Shown piece after piece: positions 54,464 through 63,072 of a stretch of 64,000 bases of DNA (positions within the stretch are counted from its first letter, which is position 1; every line of letters starts with the position of its first letter). The notes under the pieces are model-generated. The model was not told the origin of the DNA. It made no database searches and saw nothing but the letters and a program-made list of their open reading frames with translations. The DNA lies in the NCBI RefSeq assembly GCF_902499115.1, contig NZ_CABVPN010000003.1, positions 1 through 64,000 of the forward strand, read 5' to 3'. The position numbers and the translations under genes are program-made. This stretch comes from Burkholderia diffusa. GTDB lineage: Bacteria; Pseudomonadota; Gammaproteobacteria; Burkholderiales; Burkholderiaceae.

Positions 54464-55657
54464 TCAGTCGCGCTCGGGCGTCGCCGAGATGCGATGGATC
54501 GACAGGTCGGCGCCGTCGAATTCGGCTTCGCGCTCGAGGCGCAGCCCGACGGTCGCCTTCAGCGCGCCGTACACGAGCGTGCCGCCCGCGGTGGCGATCG
54601 CGATGCCGCCGAGCGTGCCGATGAGTTGCGACATGAACGACACGCCGCCGAGGCCGCCGAACGCGGGTTGCCCGAACACGCCGGCCGCAATGCCGCCGAG
54701 CGCGCCGCACATTCCGTGCAGCGGCCACACGCCGAGCACGTCGTCGATGCGCCACTTGTTCTGCACGCAGGTGAACATTGCGACGAACAGAGCGCCGGCT
54801 GCGGCGCCGGTGACGAGCGCACCGATCGGGTGCATCACGTCGGAACCCGCGCAGACCGCGACGAGGCCCGCGAGCGGGCCGTTGTACGTGAAGCCCGGAT
54901 CGTTGCGGCCGGCCATCCACGCGGCGAGCGTGCCGCCGACCATCGCCATCAGCGAGTTCACGGCGACCAGGCCGCTGATCTTGTCGAGCGTCTGCGCGCT
55001 CATCACGTTGAAGCCGAACCAGCCGACCGCGAGCACCCACGCGCCGAGTGCGAGAAACGGAATGTTCGACGGCGGGTGCGCGGCGATCCGGCCGTCCTTC
55101 GCATAGCGGCCGTGGCGTGCGCCGAGCAGCAGCACGGCCGGCAGCGCGACCCAGCCGCCGAACGCATGCACGACGACCGAGCCCGCGAAATCGTGGAACG
55201 GCGCGCCGAAGGCATGCGTGAGCCAGCCCTGCACGCCGAAGCGTTCATTCCATGCGATCCCTTCGAAGAACGGATAGATGAAGCCGACGATGATCAGCGT
55301 CGCGACGAGCTGAGGATTGAATTTCGCGCGTTCGGCGATGCCGCCGGACACGATCGCGGGTATGGCAGCCGCGAAGGTCAGCAGGAAGAAGAAGCGCACG
55401 AGCGCGTAGCCGCTGTGCTGCGACAGCGTGCCGATATCGTCGAAGAACTCGACGCCGTACGCGATCGTATAGCCGATGAAGAAATACGCGAGCGTCGACA
55501 CCGAGAAGTCGACCAGGATCTTCACGAGCGCGTTGACCTGGTTCTTCTTGCGGACCGTGCCGAGCTCGAGAAATGCGAAGCCCGCGTGCATCGCGAGCAC
55601 CATGACGGCACCGATCAAGAGGAACAGTGTATCGACGCCGGATTTCAGACCATCCAT
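54464..55657 (-). CDS. amtB: Ammonium transporter, Amt family
   Basis: A 397-residue Amt/MEP channel for ammonium with 11 expected membrane helices. Family signature FAGSVVVHAFGGWVALPAVLLLG carries the pore His; FNPQLVATLIIVGFIYPFFEGIAW and the late GVWPLHGMCGALGGIAAGV carry the second His. AAGGAAG precedes the ATG at 55657; the frame reaches 55888 without conserved residues. No glnK is adjacent, which is unusual for amtB, and no cleavable signal is obvious. The C-terminal tail is short and charged. Confidence 0.9.
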   Translation of the reverse strand: MDGLKSGVDTLFLLIGAVMVLAMHAGFAFLELGTVRKKNQVNALVKILVDFSVSTLAYFFIGYTIAYGVEFFDDIGTLSQHSGYALVRFFFLLTFAAAIPAIVSGGIAERAKFNPQLVATLIIVGFIYPFFEGIAWNERFGVQGWLTHAFGAPFHDFAGSVVVHAFGGWVALPAVLLLGARHGRYAKDGRIAAHPPSNIPFLALGAWVLAVGWFGFNVMSAQTLDKISGLVAVNSLMAMVGGTLAAWMAGRNDPGFTYNGPLAGLVAVCAGSDVMHPIGALVTGAAAGALFVAMFTCVQNKWRIDDVLGVWPLHGMCGALGGIAAGVFGQPAFGGLGGVSFMSQLIGTLGGIAIATAGGTLVYGALKATVGLRLEREAEFDGADLSIHRISATPERD

Positions 55658-55900
55658 GCCGTGGCTTCCTTGCGCAAAAAACGGGCAAGGAATGCAAATA
55701 TCGAGCCAACTTGGTGAACGCGTGCGTACAAGTGGTGCGGAAGGCCGTGCGATGCGGCACGCCGGCGATGCGTGCACGGTAGCGGGGCAGGCCGCGTGTG
55801 AGTCCGGACCCGCAGTGGGTGCACGCACGTGGTGCGATGAGAGCTCAAATGGTGCGTGCGATGCGTGGCGTGGTGCGCCGCGATGCACCGGTCTGGCGCG

Positions 55901-56236
55901 TCAGCGGCGGGCGAACGGCACGCGTGAGCGCCGCAGCCGCAATGCGCAGGCGCACCAGTAGGCGGCGACGGTGGTGAGCCCGAGTGCGGCAAATGCGAGC
56001 GCCGCGAAGCCGGCGTGCGACTGGCCGTCGCCGTCGGGGCCAAGGATGCCCTGCGCGACGATCAGCGCGGCCGTCCAGAAGCCGATCACAGCCTGAACGA
56101 GCAGGCGAGCGCACGCGACGCGGCGCGGGCGCCCGGCTGCACGCAGGCGCGGCGCGGACGGTGAACGAAGGCACAGGAACAAGGTGGTGGCGAGCGCGGC
56201 GGCCAGCGCGATGAACCAGTCGATGAGGAAAGCCAT
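55901..56236 (-). CDS. Small membrane protein of unknown function
   Basis: A 111-residue protein with three hydrophobic segments (FLIDWFIALAAALATTLFLCL; VQAVIGFWTAALIVAQGIL; FAALAFAALGLTTVAAYWCA) and a basic C terminus. The ATG at 56236 is preferred, although no good ribosome site is seen. It lies upstream of amtB on the same strand, so they may be co-expressed, but the gap is about 240 bases. I do not recognise the family. Confidence 0.5.
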   Translation of the reverse strand: MAFLIDWFIALAAALATTLFLCLRSPSAPRLRAAGRPRRVACARLLVQAVIGFWTAALIVAQGILGPDGDGQSHAGFAALAFAALGLTTVAAYWCACALRLRRSRVPFARR

Positions 56237-56429
56237 GAAGAAACGGGAAGCAGACGGAGCGGATTGAAGCCTGCCCACTTTAGTCTCGGCACGCCTGCAA
56301 TTGAATCAGACAAATCCGAAATTGAAAGGCATTTTTAATAACGAGTCGTCATTGGCCCTGTTCCACAGGCGGTATCATCGACGCTGGTCCAACCATTCAG
56401 GCCGTGCGGCGCACGGCCGGAGATCGCTG

Positions 56430-56858
56430 ATGAAGATGAAGACTTGGCCGGCGCGTCGCGTGCCCGGGTCCGTGCTGGCGGCCGCGGCCGTCGGTGCGGT
56501 GCTGTTGCTCGCAGGCTGCGAGAAGTCCGGCACGCCGGCCACGCAACCCGATACGGCCGCCAGCGCGGCCGCCGATGCCGCCAACAACGCGGCCAAGGCG
56601 CTCGACCAGGTGGCGAGCACCGTCAACCAGCAGATCAATGCCGCGAAGGCCGGCATTGCGAGCGCGGCCTCGGCCGTGCCGCCGCTGTCGGCGAGCGGCC
56701 TTGCGTCCGCCGCGCAGGCGCAGATCGATGCGGCCGCTTCCGCCGTCGTCGCACACGCGGCATCGGAAGCGGGCGCGAAGATGGCGGAGGCCGGCAAGAA
56801 GCTCCAGCAGTGGAGCCAGCAGAACGCCTCGGGTGCGAAGCCGGCCAGCGGCGAGTGA
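56430..56858 (+). CDS. Small Ala-rich lipoprotein
   Basis: A 142-residue protein with a lipobox: ARRVPGSVLAAAAVGAVLLLAGC gives mature Cys at about residue 29. The rest is an Ala/Gln-rich helical stretch (AADAANNAAKALDQVAS, VNQQINAAKAGIASAASAV) like small outer-membrane or periplasmic coiled-coil lipoproteins. GGAG sits before the ATG at 56430. Function is unknown. Confidence 0.72.
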   Translation: MKMKTWPARRVPGSVLAAAAVGAVLLLAGCEKSGTPATQPDTAASAAADAANNAAKALDQVASTVNQQINAAKAGIASAASAVPPLSASGLASAAQAQIDAAASAVVAHAASEAGAKMAEAGKKLQQWSQQNASGAKPASGE

Positions 56859-56882
56859 AGGGCCCTTGCGGAATCTTCAATA

Positions 56883-56901
56883 TGTAATTATCATGGTTAC
56901 A
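56883..56901 (+). promoter_or_regulatory. Operator-like dyad before the Rrf2 gene
   Basis: TGTAATTATCATGGTTACA is a dyad TGTAA-N9-TTACA in an AT-rich patch, 48 bases before the Rrf2-family gene. A very similar 19-base element lies before the next gene (57503-57521). Probably the binding site of the Rrf2 protein. Confidence 0.6.
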
Positions 56902-56949
56902 CATCGTCGCCGGCTGCCGTTCGAGCCGGCGTCACCGAGAGAGTGAGGA

Positions 56950-57405
<456 letters not shown>

Positions 57406-57468
57406 TCGCGGGCAATGGATGATGCCGGGCAGGAGGCCGGGTGACGCGCATGCGTGGCGACCGGCACG

Positions 57469-57492
57469 ACGGAGTGTTGCTCCGTTTTTTTT
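57469..57492 (+). terminator. Terminator after the Rrf2 gene
   Basis: Stem ACGGAG / CTCCGT with a 5-base loop and seven following T lies 64 bases after the Rrf2 stop. The downstream gene must therefore use its own promoter. Confidence 0.75.
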
Positions 57493-57502
57493 CGGTCTTA
57501 TA

Positions 57503-57521
57503 TGTAATCATTGTAGTTACT
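57503..57521 (+). promoter_or_regulatory. Second operator-like dyad before the oxidoreductase gene
   Basis: TGTAATCATTGTAGTTACT matches the element at 56883-56901 in both half-sites and spacing. It lies 20 bases before the ATG and overlaps the expected promoter. Confidence 0.6.
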
Positions 57522-57541
57522 TTTATTTCTGGAGAATCGAC

Positions 57542-58183
57542 ATGACGCAACGTACCTTGAACATCGCACTGTTCGGCGCCACCGGGATGATCGGCTCGCG
57601 CATCGCCGCGGAAGCCGTGCGTCGCGGCCATCGCGTGACCGCGCTGTCGCGCCACCCGGGCGCGGCCGGCGACGGCATCACGGCGAAGGCTGCCGACCTG
57701 TTCGATGCGGCCAGCATCGCGGCCGCGCTGCCGGGCCACGACGTCGTCGCGAGCGCGTACAGCCCGAAGCAGGACGATCCCGCGAAGATCGTCGCCGCGG
57801 CGAAGGCGCTGGTGGAAAGCACGCGCCAGGCGGGCCTGAAGCGGCTCGTGGTGGTGGGGGGCGCCGGTTCGCTCGAAGTTGCGCCGGGCAAGCAGCTGGT
57901 CGACACCGAAGGTTTCCCGGACGCGTACAAGGCGGTCGCGCTCGCGCACCGCGATGCGCTCGATTATCTTGAGACGGTCGGCGATCTCGACTGGACGTTC
58001 TTCGCGCCGGCGGCCCTGATCGCGCCGGGCGAGCGCACCGGCACGTTCCGCACGGGCGTGGGCAAGCTGATCGTGGACGCAGAGGGCAACAGCAGAATCT
58101 CGGCCGAAGACTATGCGGTCGCGTTCGTCGATGCGCTCGAGCAACACGGCTTCGTGCGCGAGATCGCGACGGTCGCGTATTGA
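57542..58183 (+). CDS. NAD(P)-binding oxidoreductase paired with Rrf2 (YwnB-like)
   Basis: A 213-residue Rossmann protein: NIALFGATGMIGSRIAAEAVRRGH, VVVGGAGSLEVAPGKQLVDTEGFP, LDWTFFAPAALIAPGERTG. This matches the NAD(P)H-binding group that includes YwnB and YraR-like proteins. The ATG at 57542 is chosen because the conserved N terminus starts there. The reading frame is open far upstream through the Rrf2 region, a by-product. Substrate unknown; a protective role under redox or nitrosative stress would fit its partner, which is inference. Confidence 0.83.
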   Translation: MTQRTLNIALFGATGMIGSRIAAEAVRRGHRVTALSRHPGAAGDGITAKAADLFDAASIAAALPGHDVVASAYSPKQDDPAKIVAAAKALVESTRQAGLKRLVVVGGAGSLEVAPGKQLVDTEGFPDAYKAVALAHRDALDYLETVGDLDWTFFAPAALIAPGERTGTFRTGVGKLIVDAEGNSRISAEDYAVAFVDALEQHGFVREIATVAY

Positions 58184-58263
58184 GCGATCCCACGGCGAGG
58201 CGGCGCGCAGGTGCCGTATTCGCCGTGAGCGGCTGGCCAGGCAGCGCAGCCGCAGTGACTTCA

Positions 58264-58298
58264 GGCGATTCCACCTCGACGGGTGGAATCGCCTGTTT
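58264..58298 (+). terminator. Terminator after the oxidoreductase gene
   Basis: A perfect 12-bp stem (GGCGATTCCACC / GGTGGAATCGCC, loop TCGACG) followed by TGTTTC. The T tract is short. Confidence 0.65.
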
Positions 58299-58469
58299 CG
58301 TCTGGTGTGCCGATGATCGATGGACCGCTGCGCACGGGATCGTGCGTGATGCGGATTCTTCACGGCCTGATTGGTATTTATCCCGGTCGACGCCGCGCAG
58401 CGGTTTCCATATTGTTCCCCGTCATGCAGGATGCATAGAAAAAATTTCTATCTACGAGGGACTGGGTAA

Positions 58470-58940
58470 ATGGATGCCATCGATCGCAAACTGCTTGAGC
58501 TGTTGCAGGCAGATGCCACCTTGCCGATCGCGGAGCTCGCGCAGCGCGTGAACCTGTCGCAGACGCCGTGCTGGAAGCGCGTGCAGCGGCTCAAGGAAAC
58601 CGGCGCGATTCGTGCGCAGGTCGCGCTGTGCGATCCGCGCAAGCTCGGTGTCGGCACGACCGTGTTCGTCGCGATCCGCACGAACCAGCACACCGAGGAG
58701 TGGGCGCAGCGCTTCACGCAGGCCGTGCGCGACATGCCGGAAGTCGTCGAGGTCTATCGGATGAGCGGCGAGACCGACTATCTGCTGCGGGTCGTGGTGG
58801 CCGGCATCGACGATTACGATCGCGTGTACAAGCAACTGATCCGCGCGGTGCCGCTGTTCGACGTGAGCTCGTCGTTCGCGATGGAGCAGATCAAGTATTC
58901 GACCGCGCTGCCGGTGCGCGATCTGTCCGAGCCGGCATAG
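58470..58940 (+). CDS. Lrp/AsnC-family transcriptional regulator
   Basis: A 156-residue regulator with an N-terminal helix-turn-helix (MDAIDRKLLELLQADATLPI, LAQRVNLSQTPCWKRVQRLKE) and a C-terminal RAM ligand-binding fold (VVEVYRMSGETDYLLRVVV). The length and the SQTPCWKRV recognition helix are typical of the PutR/BkdR-like branch. The ATG at 58470 is preferred. No target gene is next to it on the same strand. Confidence 0.88.
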   Translation: MDAIDRKLLELLQADATLPIAELAQRVNLSQTPCWKRVQRLKETGAIRAQVALCDPRKLGVGTTVFVAIRTNQHTEEWAQRFTQAVRDMPEVVEVYRMSGETDYLLRVVVAGIDDYDRVYKQLIRAVPLFDVSSSFAMEQIKYSTALPVRDLSEPA

Positions 58941-59020
58941 CGCGCGGGACGGCAACGGATCGCGTCGGTGCGCATGGATGTTACGTGTGTGCGCCGCCAA
59001 TACGCGCCATTGTCGCCCGG

Positions 59021-59794
59021 TCAGCGGCCGCGCGACAGCGCGCGTGCGCGTTCGTCCGCCAGCGCGTCGCGGCGCACGAACTCCGCGACGAACGGACTGG
59101 CCGGATGGTGGTGCAGCGCGTACGGCGTGTCCCATTGCGCGAGCTGGCCATCCTTCATCACGCCGATCCGGTCGGCGATCGCGAATGCTTCCGCCTGATT
59201 GTGCGTGACGAGGATCGCGGTGTGACCCGTGCGCTTCAGGATGTCGCGCAACTCGAACGCGAGCCGCTCGCGTGTATCGACGTCGAGATTCGAGAATGGC
59301 TCGTCGAGCAGCAGCAGCTCCGGTGACGGCGCGAGCGCACGGGCGAGGGCGACGCGCTGCTGCTGGCCGCCCGACAGTTCGTGTGGATACGCGTCGCCGG
59401 AAGCGGCGAGCCCGACCAGTTCGAGCATGTCCGCGACGCGCGCGCGCCGCTCGGCCTTCGGCATGCGCCGCAGGCCGAACGCGACGTTGTCGGCCGCACT
59501 CAGGTGCGGGAACAGCGCGTAGTCCTGGAACATCATCCCGATGCGCCGCCGCTCGGGCGGCACGTCGAGCGACGGCGCCGCGACGGGCGTGCCGTCCAGC
59601 ACGATGCGTCCCATGCGTACGGGCTCGAAGCCCGCGATCGCGCGCAGCACGGTGGTCTTGCCGCAGCCCGATGCGCCGAGCAGGCAGCCGATATCGCCGC
59701 GCGGCAGCGCGAGGCTCAGCCCGTCGACCACCGCGCGGCGGCCGTGCGGCGTGTCATAGGCGACGCAGAGGTCGTCGAGTTCGAGCAGATTCAC
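59021..59794 (-). CDS. fbpC: Ferric iron ABC transporter ATPase, FbpC-like
   Basis: A 257-residue ABC ATPase with Walker A GASGCGKTT, Q-loop MMFQDYALFPHLSA, signature ELSGGQQQR, Walker B LLLLDEPFSNLD and the switch His in LVTHNQAEAF. It lies 4 bases after the permease gene. It is shorter than full FbpC (about 350), lacking a long C-terminal regulatory part. It is named by operon context; an equivalent role in phosphonate or thiamine uptake cannot be excluded by sequence alone. Confidence 0.85.
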   Translation of the reverse strand: MNLLELDDLCVAYDTPHGRRAVVDGLSLALPRGDIGCLLGASGCGKTTVLRAIAGFEPVRMGRIVLDGTPVAAPSLDVPPERRRIGMMFQDYALFPHLSAADNVAFGLRRMPKAERRARVADMLELVGLAASGDAYPHELSGGQQQRVALARALAPSPELLLLDEPFSNLDVDTRERLAFELRDILKRTGHTAILVTHNQAEAFAIADRIGVMKDGQLAQWDTPYALHHHPASPFVAEFVRRDALADERARALSRGR

Positions 59795-59798
59795 GGTG

Positions 59799-61475
59799 TC
59801 AGGCTCCGATCTTGTGACGGGTGCGCGCGAGCAGGATCACGGGCACGAGCCCGGCCAGCACGATTGCGAGCGCGGCGACCGCGCCTTCCTCATAGGTGCC
59901 GCGCGCGGCCTCCGCGTACAGCCAGGTCGCGAGCGTGTCGAAATTCAGCGGGCGCAGCAGCAGTGTCGCGGGCAGCTCTTTCATCGCGTCGACGAAGACG
60001 AGCAGTGCGCTCGTCGTGAGCGCGGGCCGCAGCAGCGGCAGGTGCACGCGGCGCAGCGTGCCGCCGGCCGTCTCGCCGAGCGAGCGCGCGGCGTGTTCGA
60101 GCGACGGCGGAATGCGCGCGAGGCCGGCTTCGATGCTGCCGGCCGAGATCGCGAGAAAGCGGACGGTGTAGGCGATCACGAGGGCGGCCGCCGACCCCAT
60201 CAGCAGTAGCCCGTCACGGCCGAGCGCCGCACCGAGCAGCCGGTCGGCCGCCGCGAACGGGATCAGCAGGCCGATCGCGAGCACGGTGCCCGGCACCGCG
60301 TAGCCGAGGCTCGCGATGCGCGCACACACGCGGGCCGGGCCCGCACGCGCGCTGTCGCGCTGCGCGCGCGCCGCCCACGAGACGACGAGCCCGCATGCGA
60401 GTGTCGCGACGGTTGCGGCGGCGGCGATCGTCAGCGTGTTCGCGAGCCCGGTCATCAATTGAGCGGATACGCCGCCGACGAGATGCAGCCGCTTGCCGGT
60501 CTCGACCGCGAGGTATGCGGCCGGCGCGCCGAAGCCGAGCAGCACCGGCAGCCAGCCGAGCGCGGCGGCGCTCCACGCGGCCGCGCCCGTCAGCTTGCGC
60601 GGTGCGACCGGACGCATGCGTCGGCCGTGCGCGTAGCGCTGGCGACGGCGCCCGTAACGTTCGAGCACGATCATGCCGACGACGATCGCGAGCATCGCGA
60701 GCGCGATCTGCGCGGCGCCGGCGAGATCGGAGCGCGTGATCCACGTCGTGTAGACCGACACGGTGAGCGTCTGCACACCGAGGAATTCCGACGCGCCGAT
60801 GTCGTTCAGCGTTTCGAGCAGCGCAAGGCTCACGCCGACGGCGATGGCGGGCCGGGCGAGCGGCACGACGACGCGCCAGAACGTCGCGATGCGTCCCGCG
60901 CCGAGCGTGCGCGCGGCTTCGAGAAGACTCGCGGACTGCGTGACGAACATTGCGCGCGTGCTCAGGTACACGTACGGATACAGCACGAAGCCGAGCACGA
61001 AGATCGCACCGGGCAGCGAGCGCAGGTCGGGCAGACGGAACTGGCGGGGGCTGTCGAAGCCGAGCAGCCAGCGGATCGCGCCCTGCACGGGGCCGATCGG
61101 GTGGAGCAGGTCGAGATAGGCGAATGCGACGATATAGGTGGGCACCGCGAGCGGCAGCAGCAGCGCCCAGGTCAGCATCCGGCGGCCGGGAAAATCGTAC
61201 GCGGTGACGAGCCACGCGCAGCCGGTGCCGACCACCGTGACGATCGCGCCGACGCCCGCGAGCAACAGCAGCGTGTTGACCAGCGCCTGCGGCAGCACGA
61301 ACTCGGCGAGATGCTTCCAGTGCGCGAGATCGGCGCCGAACGCGGCGGCGACCAGCACCGCGAGCGGCGCCGCGACCGCCGCTGCGATCGCGACGGCCGC
61401 GCCCAGCCAGAGGCCGCCCGCGCGCGAACGGAGCGGCCGGCGGCGCGTGCGGGCGAACGTTGCGTCAGTTGTCAA
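59799..61475 (-). CDS. fbpB: Ferric iron ABC transporter permease, FbpB-like
   Basis: A 558-residue double permease with about 12 membrane segments, two fused permease domains as in SfuB/FbpB. Conserved loop regions include LLEAARTLGAGRIATFWRVVVPLARPA in the first half and LEHAARSLGETAGGTLRRVHLPLLRPA in the second. Its first codons overlap the fbpA stop by 11 bases, and it precedes fbpC by 4. Confidence 0.88.
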   Translation of the reverse strand: MTTDATFARTRRRPLRSRAGGLWLGAAVAIAAAVAAPLAVLVAAAFGADLAHWKHLAEFVLPQALVNTLLLLAGVGAIVTVVGTGCAWLVTAYDFPGRRMLTWALLLPLAVPTYIVAFAYLDLLHPIGPVQGAIRWLLGFDSPRQFRLPDLRSLPGAIFVLGFVLYPYVYLSTRAMFVTQSASLLEAARTLGAGRIATFWRVVVPLARPAIAVGVSLALLETLNDIGASEFLGVQTLTVSVYTTWITRSDLAGAAQIALAMLAIVVGMIVLERYGRRRQRYAHGRRMRPVAPRKLTGAAAWSAAALGWLPVLLGFGAPAAYLAVETGKRLHLVGGVSAQLMTGLANTLTIAAAATVATLACGLVVSWAARAQRDSARAGPARVCARIASLGYAVPGTVLAIGLLIPFAAADRLLGAALGRDGLLLMGSAAALVIAYTVRFLAISAGSIEAGLARIPPSLEHAARSLGETAGGTLRRVHLPLLRPALTTSALLVFVDAMKELPATLLLRPLNFDTLATWLYAEAARGTYEEGAVAALAIVLAGLVPVILLARTRHKIGA

Positions 61476-62508
61476 AGCCGACCTTGTCGACGAGCTGGCT
61501 GGCCGCCTTGCGGTGCTTCGCGATGTCGGTCAGCGCAAGCGGGTCGACCTTCAGCGTGCCGAAGCTCGCGATCACCGGATCGAGCTTCACGTTCGCGCGC
61601 ACCGGATATTCGTAGTTCGCCTGCGCATACAGCGCCTGCGCTTCCGGCGACACGAGGTACTCGAGCAGCTTCACTGCATTGGCCTTGTGCGGCGCGTGCT
61701 TCGCAACCGTCGCGCCGCTGATGTTCACGTGCGTGCCACCGCTCTTCGCGTTCGCGAACGTCGGCCGCACGACCTTGATCGCGTCGCCCCACTTGCGCGC
61801 ATCGGTGCCCGGCTCCGCGTTCTTCATGTGACCGACGTAGTACGCGTTGGCAAGACCGACGTCGCAGATGCCGCCGAGAATGTCGCGCGCGACGTCGCGG
61901 TCGCCGCCCGTCGCCTTGCGGGCAAGGTTCGCCTTCACGCCTCGCAGCCACTTTTCGGTCGCGGCTTCGCCGTCGTGCGCGATCATTGCCGCGACGAGTG
62001 CCGTGTTGTACGGATGCTGCCCCGAGCGGATGCAGACCTTGCCCTTCCATTTCGGATCGGCGAGATCCTCGTAGCGGAACGCGTCGACCTTCAGGTCCTT
62101 CTCCACGTACAGCACGCGATCGCGCAGCGACAGCGCGTACCAGTCACCCTGCGCGCCGCGCAGGTTCGCGGGGATCGCATCGTCGAGCACCTTCGAGCGC
62201 ACCGGCTGCGCGAGCCCGCCGTCGACAAGGTCGAGCAGGTTGCCGATGTCGACCGTCATCAGCACGTCGGCCGGCGACTGCGCGCCTTCCGCCTTCACGC
62301 GCTCGAGCAGGCCGTCCTTCACGAACACCGTGTTGACCTTGACGCCGCTCTGTTTCGTGAACGCGTCGATCAGCGGCTGGATCAGCTTCGGTTCGCGGGT
62401 GGTGTACAGGCTCACTTCCTCGGCCGCGTGGGCGAGTGGCGCGAATGCGGCGGCGGCAAGGGCGAGGGCGCCGGCGAGTGGCAGCAGGCGGGTGCGCGGA
62501 TTCGACAT
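61465..62508 (-). CDS. fbpA: Ferric iron periplasmic binding protein, FbpA-like
   Basis: A 347-residue periplasmic binding protein. A signal peptide (RLLPLAGALALAAAAFAPLAHA) cleaves near residue 28, then EEVSLYTTREPKLIQPLID, the FbpA/FutA-type start. Conserved YALSLRDRVLYV and YYVGHMKN (Tyr pair for metal or anion) follow. CCGGAG precedes the ATG at 62508. A Fur box is centred about 115 bases upstream, so iron repression fits. It heads fbpABC. Confidence 0.9.
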   Translation of the reverse strand: MSNPRTRLLPLAGALALAAAAFAPLAHAAEEVSLYTTREPKLIQPLIDAFTKQSGVKVNTVFVKDGLLERVKAEGAQSPADVLMTVDIGNLLDLVDGGLAQPVRSKVLDDAIPANLRGAQGDWYALSLRDRVLYVEKDLKVDAFRYEDLADPKWKGKVCIRSGQHPYNTALVAAMIAHDGEAATEKWLRGVKANLARKATGGDRDVARDILGGICDVGLANAYYVGHMKNAEPGTDARKWGDAIKVVRPTFANAKSGGTHVNISGATVAKHAPHKANAVKLLEYLVSPEAQALYAQANYEYPVRANVKLDPVIASFGTLKVDPLALTDIAKHRKAASQLVDKVGFDN

Positions 62509-62615
62509 GAAGACTCCGGTGAGGCAGGCGGACGAAGAAGCGTTCCGGGGCGTGCCTGCCGTCCGAGCAACCCGAAACATTACAAAACGAAAGATTTCGG
62601 ATTCTAGATTGGAAT

Positions 62616-62634
62616 GGGAATGATTATCAAATGA
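62616..62634 (-). promoter_or_regulatory. Fur box upstream of fbpA
   Basis: GGGAATGATTATCAAATGA on the plus strand is, on the minus strand, a good partial match to the 19-base Fur consensus (ten-base GATAATCATT core intact). It lies upstream of the iron transporter operon in an AT-rich patch. This supports iron-dependent repression. Confidence 0.72.
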
Positions 62635-62707
62635 AAGGTGACGGAAAGCAGGGAGGAAGGTGGGAGGAGGGGGCGCTACCGGGGCGTCGCAGCGCGGGCG
62701 CAAGCGC

Positions 62708-62713
62708 GTAGAA
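62708..62713 (+). promoter_or_regulatory. -10 box of small membrane protein gene
   Basis: TAGAAT 38 bases before the ATG at 62751, set in GC-rich DNA, looks like a sigma-70 -10 hexamer. No clear -35 was picked. Confidence 0.45.
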
Positions 62714-62750
62714 TGCCCGCTTCAACGAAATCGACGGAGCCGTACCGATC

Positions 62751-62912
62751 ATGAACGATCAGCGCAAGAAGAACCCTGTCCGCAACGTGAGCATCCTGAT
62801 CGTCGTGGCCGTGCTGCTCGTGATCGGGACGATCCTGTATAACGCGATCTCGCAGAAGCACGCGTACGACGAGGCCCATCCGGCCGAGGCCGCGAGCGCC
62901 GCGTCGCACTGA
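62751..62912 (+). CDS. 53-residue single-pass membrane protein
   Basis: A short gene: MNDQRKKNPVRNVSILIVV is followed by one membrane helix (ILIVVAVLLVIGTILYNAI) and a hydrophilic, Ala/Glu/His-rich tail ending AASAASH. GGAGC lies 12 bases before the ATG, and a -10 box lies upstream. The positive-inside pattern suggests an N-in, C-out topology. Function unknown. It lies divergent from fbpA, with the Fur box between them. Confidence 0.7.
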   Translation: MNDQRKKNPVRNVSILIVVAVLLVIGTILYNAISQKHAYDEAHPAEAASAASH

Positions 62913-63072
62913 CGCCGGCGCGGATGCGCATGATCGCTGGGTGGCCCGGTCGGGCCGCCAGCGATGCGCTGAAACGGCAGGAAGCGTGGACGCGGTGCGC
63001 GGCGCGAGGCATCGCGCCGGGACGGGCGCGGGCGCCGAAGCCGGCGCGCCGCGTGGAAGGGTCAGCCGTGCG

